Shown here piece by piece: positions 14,021 to 20,270 of a DNA stretch of 20,270 bases; within the stretch, counting starts at the first letter, position 1, and the number at the start of each line of letters is the position of its first letter. This DNA comes from an uncultured Tissierellia bacterium (GTDB taxonomy: Bacteria > Bacillota > Clostridia > Tissierellales > Peptoniphilaceae). The stretch covers positions 1 to 20,270 of the forward strand of contig CABTWE010000010.1 in assembly GCA_902488465.1 (NCBI GenBank), read 5' to 3'. Both the position numbers and the translations under genes were made by a program. The notes under the pieces are model-generated. The model saw nothing but the letters and a program-made list of their open reading frames with translations. It did no database searches and was not told the origin of the DNA.

Positions 14021-15908
14021 TTCTCTTCTCCTTTTTCCTCTTTTCGATTTCCATGTGAATCATAATAACGTTGATGTCACTTGGCGACACTCCGCTTATT
14101 CTCGAAGCCTGCGCAATAGTCTCCGGCTTTATTTGTTTAAGCTTTTGAAGGGCTTCCTTTTTTAAACCGGGCACACTGTCATAGTCGAAGTCATTACCGA
14201 GAATTCTGTTTTCTTCTTTGTGGTGCTTATTTATTCTCTCTTCAGTCTTTTTAATATATCCGCTATACTTCACTTCCGTTTCAAGAAGTAGTCGCAGCTC
14301 TCTGTTTAGCTTCGTTTCAATCGGAAACTTTTCTAAAAGAACATCGATACGAACTTCCGGTCTTTTTAAAAGGTCCAAAAGCGTCGTTGCAGTTTTTATA
14401 GGCGTTGTAAACGATGAAACTTTTTCATTTATATCGTCTTTTGGAGTGAGCACAATGCCCTTCATTTCATTTTCCGCAGCGTTTAAAAGTGCCTCTTTTT
14501 TTAGAGTTCTATCAAGCCTTTCTTCTGTTGCAAGCCCGACATCGTATCCTTTTTTTGTGAGTCTCAAATCCGCATTGTCCTGTCTCAAACTCAAGCGGTA
14601 CTCAGCCCTTGCCGTCATCATTCTATACGGTTCATACGAGATTTTCGTTACGAGGTCATCAATCAAAACTCCGATATAGCCTTCATCTCTTCTTAGCACA
14701 AACGGCTCGTGACCAAGGACATTATTTGCCGCATTTATGCCTGCAATCAATCCCTGACTTGCCGCTTCTTCGTAGCCTGAGCTTCCGTTTATTTGTCCGG
14801 CGAAGAAAAGATTTTTTATGGTCTTACTTTCAAGTGTCGACTTCAAATCCGTTGCAAAAATCGCATCGTATTCAATGGCATAACCTGGACGCATAATCTC
14901 GCAATTTGCCATTCCGCGTACCATTTTATACATATTTTCCTGCACATCTTCCGGCATTGACGTCGAAATTCCCTGCACATACATTTCCTTAGTACTTGCG
15001 CTCTCCGGCTCGATGAAAACTTGGTGGTCGCTCCTGTCCGGAAATCTTTTCACCTTGTCTTCAATCGACGGGCAGTATCTCGGTCCAGTACCTTCAATAA
15101 GTCCGCCGTATAGGGCACTTCTGTCCATGTTTTCTCTAATATATTCGTGCATCTTCTCATTTGTGTGTGTGAGATAACAGTCCACTTGTTCGCGTCTTAT
15201 ATCTTTTTCATCGTTCATAAACGAAAACGGCGTTACAACTTCGTCGCCATGTTGCACTTCCATTTCCGTGAAGTCCAAACTGTCCCTGTTTACCCTTGCC
15301 GGAGTTCCCGTTTTTAAACGTCTCAAAGTGATGCCGTGTTTTTTTAATCCTTCAGACAAAATCATAGACGGAAAACGTCCATCAGGACCACTGTTGTAGT
15401 TCAAGTCGCCGATAAAAACTTTTCCACCAAGATAAGTTCCGGTCGCAATCACGACCGCTTTCGCTTTTATCGTTCTACCGTCACGAACCACAACGCCTTT
15501 CACTTCGCCGTCTTCAATAACGATGTCCGTTGCTTCCATTTGACGCAGTGTCAAATTTTCCGTGGACTCGAGTTTTTTCTTCATCTCTTCATGGTATCTG
15601 ATTTTGTCCGCTTGCACACGAAGTGAGTGGACAGCCGGTCCCTTCGACGTGTTAAGCATTCTGGATTGAAGGTACACTTTGTCGATGTTGAGAGCCATAT
15701 AACCGCCGAGTGCGTCAAGTTCTCTTACGAGATGCCCCTTGCCGGTTCCTCCTATGTTCGGATTGCACGAAAGAGCGGCAATGCCATCAAGATTCATTGT
15801 GATTATTAAAGTTTTTAGCCCCATATTTGCAGCTGCGATTGCCGCCTCGCTTCCGGCGTGACCCGCCCCCACAACTACAATGTCATATTCATCTTTTAAA
15901 TAAGTCAA
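14013..15908 (-). CDS. mnmG: tRNA U34 carboxymethylaminomethyl modification enzyme MnmG
   Basis: With MnmE, MnmG installs carboxymethylaminomethyl groups at wobble uridine 34 using FAD, NADH and methylenetetrahydrofolate. The FAD fold is DIVVVGAGHAGSEAA (9-23); SCNPNIGGTGKGHLVRELDALGG and the FAGQINGSSGYEEAASQG segment are diagnostic. No ATG exists near the N-terminus. In-frame options are TTG 15929, GTG 15917 and TTG 15908. I choose TTG 15908 because it gives MTYLKDEYDIVVVG, the family's usual distance to the FAD motif and a 631-residue length, with GGGAAGTGA about 6-14 nt upstream. It starts 5 nt after the mnmE stop. Confidence 0.92.
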   Translation of the reverse strand: MTYLKDEYDIVVVGAGHAGSEAAIAAANMGLKTLIITMNLDGIAALSCNPNIGGTGKGHLVRELDALGGYMALNIDKVYLQSRMLNTSKGPAVHSLRVQADKIRYHEEMKKKLESTENLTLRQMEATDIVIEDGEVKGVVVRDGRTIKAKAVVIATGTYLGGKVFIGDLNYNSGPDGRFPSMILSEGLKKHGITLRRLKTGTPARVNRDSLDFTEMEVQHGDEVVTPFSFMNDEKDIRREQVDCYLTHTNEKMHEYIRENMDRSALYGGLIEGTGPRYCPSIEDKVKRFPDRSDHQVFIEPESASTKEMYVQGISTSMPEDVQENMYKMVRGMANCEIMRPGYAIEYDAIFATDLKSTLESKTIKNLFFAGQINGSSGYEEAASQGLIAGINAANNVLGHEPFVLRRDEGYIGVLIDDLVTKISYEPYRMMTARAEYRLSLRQDNADLRLTKKGYDVGLATEERLDRTLKKEALLNAAENEMKGIVLTPKDDINEKVSSFTTPIKTATTLLDLLKRPEVRIDVLLEKFPIETKLNRELRLLLETEVKYSGYIKKTEERINKHHKEENRILGNDFDYDSVPGLKKEALQKLKQIKPETIAQASRISGVSPSDINVIMIHMEIEKRKKEKRSE

Positions 15909-15913
15909 TAAAA

Positions 15914-17236
15914 TCACTTCCCAACGCAAAAATCTCTAAATACTCTGTCGATAATATCCTCGGACGTGTCGCGTCCCAAAATCATCGAAATATATTCGTG
16001 CGCCTCACGAAGGCTCACCTCTACAATTTCAAAAGGCATAATGTCGATGTCCCTTATCGCGGTTTCGATTTCCGAAATCGCCCTTTCAATCAAATCGACA
16101 TGCCTTATATTAAAAATACTTGTAACGTTAAAATCGATATCGTGCACGATTCTCTTTTTGATTGCATCCAAAAGTTCCCTCACGCCGCTGTCGTTTTTTA
16201 TCGAAGAAATGATGTATTCTCCATATTTTTCGACGCTCTTTAAATCGATTTCAAGCCCCTTGTCCTCTTTATTTATAAGAAAAATTTTCTCTTTGTCTTT
16301 CACAAGTTCCATTATCTCAAAATCGTCAGCTTGAAGCTGCGCCGAACCGTCCAAAACAACCACGACAAAGTCTGCATCCTCCGCAGCCTTCTTTGAAAGT
16401 TTTATACCCTCTCTTTCGATGACCTCGTCGGTCGATCTTATCCCGGCTGTGTCGATGAGTCTTATCGTTAGCCCTTCGTAATTTATGGTCTCCTCAATCG
16501 TGTCCCTCGTCGTTCCCGCAATCTCCGTTACAATTGCCCTCTCCTTATTTGTGAGTGCATTTAAAAGACTGCTCTTTCCGACATTCGGTCGCCCGATAAT
16601 CGCAAGTTTCAAACCGTCTCTAATATATGTGGTTCTCTTTTCGTCGTCCAAAAATGAGATAAGTCCTCCGTGAATTTTCTCGAGCTTTTCCTTCATATCA
16701 TCTACGTCGCCAAGCTCCGGATAATCAATCTTCGCTTCGCATTCGCTAATAAGATTTACCACATCATCTAAAACGGATTCAAGCTTTTGGGTGAGTTTTC
16801 CGCCTAAAACGTCGGCATACATAAGCTGTTCCTCTTTTGATTCAGCCTCGATAATCCCTTCGACGGCTTCCGCTTCCAAAAGGTCAATCCTTCCGTTCAA
16901 AAATGCAAGCTTTGTAAATTCTCCAGCTTCTGCAGGAACAGCACCGAGCTTTAGAAGAATTTCAAGTATATAAAGACAGCTCACGTATCCGCCATGGCAA
17001 TATATTTCTACCATATCTTCACATGTGTATGTGTGCGGCTTGTTGAAATAACACGCCATAACTTCGTCTACCACACGGTTTTCATAAATTATTTTTCCGT
17101 AGTGCATAAAACGCGGACGAATCTCTTTTTTCGTGAAAATTTTCTTTAAAATTTCAAGAGAAGATTCTCCGCTCATTCTCACTATTCCGATTCCACCTTT
17201 TCCCGGAGGAGTGCTTATTGCAGCAATAGTTCTCAT
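15914..17236 (-). CDS. mnmE: tRNA modification GTPase MnmE
   Basis: The 440-residue partner of MnmG is a dimeric, potassium-activated GTPase. Order: folate-binding N-terminal domain (1-118), helical domain, G domain inserted from about 210, and the C-terminal CVGK with the conserved cysteine C437. G-domain motifs are GRPNVGKS (215-222), GTTRD (241-245), DTAG (262-265) and NKED (322-325). ATG at 17236 is preferred over a GTG at 17266 that would add ten residues (MTRNKGGFFV) read from the jag terminator hairpin. The ribosome site AAAGGCGG is partly buried in that hairpin. It lies 16 nt after the jag stop. Confidence 0.93.
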   Translation of the reverse strand: MRTIAAISTPPGKGGIGIVRMSGESSLEILKKIFTKKEIRPRFMHYGKIIYENRVVDEVMACYFNKPHTYTCEDMVEIYCHGGYVSCLYILEILLKLGAVPAEAGEFTKLAFLNGRIDLLEAEAVEGIIEAESKEEQLMYADVLGGKLTQKLESVLDDVVNLISECEAKIDYPELGDVDDMKEKLEKIHGGLISFLDDEKRTTYIRDGLKLAIIGRPNVGKSSLLNALTNKERAIVTEIAGTTRDTIEETINYEGLTIRLIDTAGIRSTDEVIEREGIKLSKKAAEDADFVVVVLDGSAQLQADDFEIMELVKDKEKIFLINKEDKGLEIDLKSVEKYGEYIISSIKNDSGVRELLDAIKKRIVHDIDFNVTSIFNIRHVDLIERAISEIETAIRDIDIMPFEIVEVSLREAHEYISMILGRDTSEDIIDRVFRDFCVGK

Positions 17237-17238
17237 AA

Positions 17239-17263
17239 CAAAAAACCCGCCTTTATTGCGGGT
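17239..17263 (-). terminator. Intrinsic terminator over the jag stop codon and mnmE leader
   Basis: Minus strand ACCCGC-AATAAAG-GCGGGT (arms 17258-17263 and 17245-17250) followed by TTTTTGTT. The jag TAA (17253-17255) sits in the loop, and the only ribosome site candidate for mnmE lies in the loop and 3' arm. No separate mnmE promoter was recognised. Confidence 0.75.
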
Positions 17264-18422
17264 CACGTTGAACGACTATTCGACGTCTCGGTTCTTCACC
17301 TTCAGAATGTGTTGTGACGCCCTCAATCTTATTGATTTCTCTGTGGACTATCCGTCTGTCGTATGCGTTCATAGGTCTGAATTTATATTCGCCTTCATTG
17401 AGTGCTCTTTCAGCACCCATTCTTGCAAAACTCTTCAAATCTTCTTGTTTTTCATAAATATAATCGCCGCAGTCGACTTCGATCATCATGTCGCCTTGGA
17501 ATCTATTTCTAAGGAAAACATTTACAAGATAACCGATTGAAGAAAGTGTGTCTCCCTTTTTCCCGATAAATCTTGAATTCATCTTGAAATCTTCCGGAAT
17601 AATGTCTAAAACATAGTTTTCGTCTTCTTCAACAGGTGGGATGACTTCAACCTCTCCGGCATAACCCATCTTGTGCATCATATCTTCTAGGAAAATTCTC
17701 GAAGCTTCTGCAGCTTCATCCTTTGTTTCGAATTGCGGGAAGGTAGACGTTGTATTTTCGCCTTTTATATCGTCAATCGTATCCTTGACTTTATCTCTTG
17801 TATCTTCAAAAGAATCTTTAGCGTCATCTTTAAACTTTGCAACATCTTCGCGTGCTTCTTCTTTAACTTCGGAAACTTTTTCTTTTACCGATTCTGTTGT
17901 TTCAGAAATCTTTTCTTTTGCATCTTCCGCAAAATCCGAAACCTTTTCCTTTGTATCTTCAAAAGAATCCTTCACATCTTCTGTGAAATTTGAAACTGCC
18001 GCACTAGCGTCTTCAGTTACTTCCATAACTTTTTCTTTTGTATCTTCTGTAAAACTCTCTATTTTTTTCTTTGCATCATCTGCGAAATCCGAAACCTTTT
18101 CTTTGGCTTCATCTACATTTTCCTTAAAATCTGAATTTTCATATTTTTCGGCAATGCTTTCCTTCGCATCATTTATAAAATTTGTTGCAGCATTTTTTGT
18201 TATAGATTCACTTTCGTTGTCTTCAAATAAAGCTGCATCAGGAGTGCCCTTTTTAACAATGGTAACCTTTGCGTCTTTGCCTCCGATAAGACCTAAAAAT
18301 CCTTTTTGGCCTTCTTCTTCGACATGAATAATTACATCTTCTCTCTTTGCACCGAGAAGTTTCAAGCCTTCTAAAATTGCTTCTTCAACTGTCTTCTTTT
18401 CAAGAGTTATTTTATCCATCAT
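17253..18422 (-). CDS. jag: Jag/KhpB RNA-binding protein with long helical repeat insertion
   Basis: The 389-residue product has a Jag N-terminal domain (about 3-56, with GQKGFLGLIGGKDA), a long charged linker (about 60-230), a KH domain (about 268-330, GKKG loop at 287-290) and an R3H domain (about 331-386, R356...H360, then THSEGEEPRRRIVV). In Firmicutes it binds small RNAs and mRNAs, partners KhpA and affects cell elongation. Many family members are shorter than this, and the extra length is the linker, built of 11-residue amphipathic repeats. Two adjacent Met codons (18422, 18419) follow AAAGGAG; the first overlaps the yidC stop by one base. The linker is poor in hydrophobic bulk and likely a long helix or disordered rod. 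Confidence 0.93.
   Translation of the reverse strand: MMDKITLEKKTVEEAILEGLKLLGAKREDVIIHVEEEGQKGFLGLIGGKDAKVTIVKKGTPDAALFEDNESESITKNAATNFINDAKESIAEKYENSDFKENVDEAKEKVSDFADDAKKKIESFTEDTKEKVMEVTEDASAAVSNFTEDVKDSFEDTKEKVSDFAEDAKEKISETTESVKEKVSEVKEEAREDVAKFKDDAKDSFEDTRDKVKDTIDDIKGENTTSTFPQFETKDEAAEASRIFLEDMMHKMGYAGEVEVIPPVEEDENYVLDIIPEDFKMNSRFIGKKGDTLSSIGYLVNVFLRNRFQGDMMIEVDCGDYIYEKQEDLKSFARMGAERALNEGEYKFRPMNAYDRRIVHREINKIEGVTTHSEGEEPRRRIVVQRDPQ
17790..18095 (-). repeat. Tandem 153-bp repeat inside jag (51 residues, two copies)
   Basis: Copy 1 encodes residues 110-160 (17943-18095) and copy 2 residues 161-211 (17790-17942). Each copy is four 11-residue units plus one 7-residue unit; both begin VSDFA(D/E)DAK and end KDSFEDT(K/R)(E/D)K. 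TATCTTCAAAAGAATC on the plus strand recurs at 17801 and 17954, exactly 153 bp apart. The copies have diverged in the middle, so the duplication is not fresh. Confidence 0.85.
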
Positions 18423-19135
18423 TATTCTCCTTTCTTTTTAAAAATGAGAGCTCTGTTTGTGATTAACTGTTGTATTGCTGTAAACAAAGTATTTGTGATC
18501 CAATATAATGCAAGACCGCCCGGATATTTTAGAGCGAACCAGAAAAACATTATCGGCATGATATAGTTCATCGTATTCATCGACGCCATTTGTTCTTGTT
18601 GCTCAGGTGTTCCTACCTTAGGAGTTGTAAACGATTGAAGAAATGTTGTAACTCCGACAAGTAAAGGAAGTCCGTACCAAAATGGATCGGCAAGAGTCAA
18701 ATCCTTAATCCAAAGGAATGTCTTACTTATCGATTCAAAATGTCCCGGTTGATTAAAAACATAAAGTCCCGGGTTTTGCATGACTCTAAAGAAAGCAAGT
18801 ATAACAGGCATCTGAATTAAAATCGGCAAACATCCTCCGGTCATTGACGCTCCGTTTTCTCTGTAAAGCTGTTGAATTTTGATATTTGCTGTTTGCGGGT
18901 CGTGCTTAAACTTAATTTGAATCTCTTTTGCCTGCGGCTGTAACTCCTGAGTCTTCTTCATTTGTCTTGCAGCCTTCAAATTTAGCGGCAATGTAATTAA
19001 TTTTATAAATAGAGTGGCTACAATTATACTCATCGCAAAATAACTGAAATTTTCAGGTTCAGTTCCTATATGCGAAAGAGTGTCATAGATAAATCGCATG
19101 ACATAGCCCAGTATATTACCTAAAAAGCTTAACAA
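18422..19135 (-). CDS. yidC: Membrane protein insertase YidC
   Basis: The 237-residue product is the Oxa1/YidC/Alb3-family insertase that places membrane proteins with or without Sec. Hydrophobic helices lie near residues 30-50, 100-117, 147-168 and 189-226. The TM1 segment LFIKLITLPLNLK has K45 where many members carry the essential arginine (IRLLILPL), and the hairpin LQPQAKEIQIKFKHD follows. No lipobox cysteine is present, unlike Bacillus SpoIIIJ. The start is TTG at 19135 with AAAGGAAAT upstream; the next ATG (residue 13) would cut the N-terminal amphipathic helix. Next to yidD, rnpA and jag, the canonical order. Confidence 0.93.
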   Translation of the reverse strand: MLSFLGNILGYVMRFIYDTLSHIGTEPENFSYFAMSIIVATLFIKLITLPLNLKAARQMKKTQELQPQAKEIQIKFKHDPQTANIKIQQLYRENGASMTGGCLPILIQMPVILAFFRVMQNPGLYVFNQPGHFESISKTFLWIKDLTLADPFWYGLPLLVGVTTFLQSFTTPKVGTPEQQEQMASMNTMNYIMPIMFFWFALKYPGGLALYWITNTLFTAIQQLITNRALIFKKKGE

Positions 19136-19155
19136 TATATATTTCCTTTCAATTT

Positions 19156-19371
19156 TTATGGAAGCGGATCATATCCACCCTCATGATAAGGATGACATTT
19201 TCCAACTCGCCTTATAGTTAAGTATAGAGCCTTCATAAATCCGTATTTTGTGAATGCCTGTTTGGCATATTCACTACATGTGGGGGTAAAGCGACAGTGG
19301 CTGCCCGTGAGAATATATTTGGATATAAACTTTTGATAAAACCAAATAACTCCAAGTGCAATCCGTCTCAC
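19156..19371 (-). CDS. yidD: Membrane protein insertion efficiency factor YidD
   Basis: The 71-residue product has the family signature: YQKFIS, then CRFTPTCSEYAKQAFTKYG and ending KCHPYHEGGYDPLP. Cysteines at CRFTPTC and KCHP are invariant in the family. An amphipathic N-terminal helix ties it to the inner face of the membrane, where it assists YidC-dependent insertion. ATG overlaps the rnpA stop by 4 nt (ATGA). Confidence 0.95.
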   Translation of the reverse strand: MRRIALGVIWFYQKFISKYILTGSHCRFTPTCSEYAKQAFTKYGFMKALYLTIRRVGKCHPYHEGGYDPLP

Positions 19372-19700
19372 TTTAACAAATCCCCCAAATTCAGTATGTG
19401 AATAATATTTTTCTTCAGATCTTTAAAATCCAGCTCATCTGCGTTGACTTTCGGCACGAGAATCAAGTTGCCGTATTTAAGTTGCGGCACCAAAGGATAC
19501 ATAATTGCGCGAATTCTCCTCTTCAAAAGATTTCTTTTCACAGCATTTCCATGCTTTTTAGAAACGATAATCCCAACTTTTTTGCCTCTGTTCGTCGGCA
19601 AATAATAAAGTGAAAAATTTCTATTGTATTTTTTTACACCGCGATTAAAAATAACCTTGAAATCCAAATCGCGCCTAAGTCGATTCTGTGGTTTAAGCAT
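19368..19700 (-). CDS. rnpA: Ribonuclease P protein component
   Basis: The 110-residue basic protein helps the RNase P RNA mature tRNA 5' ends. The N-terminal RLRRDLDFKVIFNRG and the RNR-type helix SKKHGNAVKRNLLKRRIR (47-64) are diagnostic. The ATG lies 2 nt after the rpmH stop, giving tight coupling, and the 3' end overlaps yidD. No separate promoter is seen. Confidence 0.94.
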   Translation of the reverse strand: MLKPQNRLRRDLDFKVIFNRGVKKYNRNFSLYYLPTNRGKKVGIIVSKKHGNAVKRNLLKRRIRAIMYPLVPQLKYGNLILVPKVNADELDFKDLKKNIIHILNLGDLLK

Positions 19701-19702
19701 TA

Positions 19703-19837
19703 TTATGCGCTTAAGACCTTTCTGCCTCTGTTTCTTCTTCTCTTTAGTACATTTCTGCCGTTTTTAGTTCTCATTCTTTCTCTAAAACCGTGTACCTTTT
19801 TTCTTTGTCTGTTTTTAGGTTGGTAAGTTCTCTTCAT
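19703..19837 (-). CDS. rpmH: 50S ribosomal protein L34
   Basis: The 44-residue protein reads MKRTYQPKNRQRKKVHGF, then RERMRTKNGRNVLKRRRNRG and RKVLSA, an essentially complete match to the L34 pattern. It is below the size usually listed for open reading frames but is certain. Ribosome site TAAGGAGGTG lies 5-14 nt upstream of the ATG. First gene of the origin-proximal operon. Confidence 0.98.
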   Translation of the reverse strand: MKRTYQPKNRQRKKVHGFRERMRTKNGRNVLKRRRNRGRKVLSA

Positions 19838-19873
19838 AACCACACCTCCTTATCATATAGTTTTACACAAGAG

Positions 19874-19902
19874 ATTATACCATAAACCGTAAAAATTGTA
19901 AA
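19874..19902 (-). promoter_or_regulatory. Strong promoter of the rpmH operon
   Basis: Minus strand TTTACA (19897-19902), 17-nt spacer, TATAAT (19874-19879) preceded by TGG (extended -10). The start would be near 19867, about 30 nt before the rpmH ATG. Confidence 0.8.
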
Positions 19903-20024
19903 GAGTGCGGCTTTGAAAAAGAAAATTATTTTGACGAAATTTTAAAACGAATTTATGAATTGATTTAAAAATTTTATTCACTTTTATTTTGGCGGCGATA
20001 CGTGTTTGTACTTTTACAATTATA

Positions 20025-20105
20025 AATGTCCATGTACGCGTTGTAGCGTGATGGCATACGTTACGACGTAAGAAGTAACGGTGTCCTCATGCCATATTTG
20101 ACATT
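20025..20105. repeat. Nested imperfect palindrome upstream of rpmH
   Basis: AATGTC (20025-20030) pairs with GACATT (20100-20105), ATGGCAT (20051-20057) with ATGCCAT (20089-20095), and CGTTAC (20059-20064) with GTAACG (20075-20080). Not followed by a T-run, so not an intrinsic terminator. Confidence 0.6.
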
Positions 20106-20112
20106 CGTTGTT

Positions 20113-20139
20113 ATTACAACATACAACCAATGTTGTGAT
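20113..20139. repeat. Short hairpin ACAACAT/ATGTTGT
   Basis: Arms ATTACAACAT (20113-20122) and ATGTTGTGAT (20130-20139) pair over about 10 bp with one G-T pair around a 7-nt loop. Function unknown; AT-rich DNA without a T-run follows. Confidence 0.5.
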
Positions 20140-20270
20140 TATAAAATATAGAACCCAAAAACTTTTATAATTTATAAATACACCCACCATTTTATGTTTT
20201 CAAAATTCCTTCAATCCTTTCTCCCTCTTGGCGGCGATACACCTTTTTATCTCATCTCACGACGAAATCA

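Larger units (their letters stand above)
19989..20240 (+). repeat. 13-bp direct repeat TTGGCGGCGATAC flanking palindromes
   Basis: TTGGCGGCGATAC occurs at 19989-20001 and 20228-20240, 239 bp apart, in otherwise AT-rich DNA. The two copies bracket both palindromes described separately. Both copies are followed by T-rich sequence. Confidence 0.75.
19838..20270. other. Gene-free origin-proximal region upstream of rpmH
   Basis: About 430 bases with no credible gene. It holds the rpmH promoter (19874-19902), a nested palindrome (20025-20105), a hairpin (20113-20139), a 13-bp direct repeat (19989-20001 and 20228-20240) and AT-rich DNA around 20135-20220. In Firmicutes the rpmH-dnaA interval often contains oriC. 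I see no perfect DnaA box TTATCCACA on either strand, so the origin is not called here and would lie to the right if present. Confidence 0.6.

Noticed and set aside
17671..18327. Plus-strand 218-residue serine- and phenylalanine-rich reading frame opposite jag
   Set aside because: It is the antisense shadow of the jag repeats; the repeat periodicity keeps the opposite frame open. No ribosome site and wrong strand for the operon.
19903..20270. oriC call on the basis of position
   Set aside because: No perfect DnaA box was found on either strand and dnaA is not in the window; position alone is not enough.

Overview
The window reads as the left flank of a replication origin in a low-GC Firmicute. 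It holds the conserved block rpmH-rnpA-yidD-yidC-jag-mnmE-mnmG-rsmG. Small genome style, AT-rich intergenic DNA, strong AAGGAGG ribosome sites and several TTG starts suggest an anaerobic coccus of the Tissierellia/Peptoniphilaceae type. That assignment is inference from style and gene content, not a search. Every supported gene lies on the minus strand. This fits leading-strand genes running away from an origin that should lie just past the right edge, where dnaA is expected but not seen.

Layout from the right (upstream) end: 19838-20270 is gene-free, with nested palindromes and a 13-bp direct repeat, ending at a strong rpmH promoter. 13334-19837 is the rpmH-to-rsmG block (ribosomal protein L34, RNase P protein, membrane insertion, RNA-binding Jag, tRNA U34 modification, 16S rRNA methylation). 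12265-13191 is a lone carbamate kinase gene. 10541-12145 is a small membrane protein gene followed by hisS. 7674-10129 is a cbiMNQO cobalt importer under a cobalamin riboswitch with a visible terminator/antiterminator. 7199-7576 is an SdpI-family membrane protein. 4119-7076 holds a response regulator, a histidine kinase and a PDZ-less HtrA-like membrane protease. 270-3820 is a pair of ABC exporter half-transporters in an operon. 1-270 holds two tandem, long imperfect palindromes with shared ends.

The most notable pattern is regulatory. The promoters of the response regulator gene and of htrA share TTAAG/TTAGG direct repeats placed exactly 10 nt upstream of a TATAAT box, with no recognisable -35. 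This is the architecture known for CiaR of streptococci, whose regulon includes htrA, so the three genes look like a self-contained CiaRH-HtrA-like envelope stress module outside streptococci.

Other points of interest: Jag carries a 51-residue tandem duplication built of 11-residue helical repeats between its N-terminal and KH domains. An intrinsic terminator sits over the jag stop codon and the mnmE ribosome site. The cbiM leader has a second long hairpin below the riboswitch, and the arcC leader has a terminator-like hairpin. No phage, insertion sequence, CRISPR array, tRNA or rRNA was recognised.
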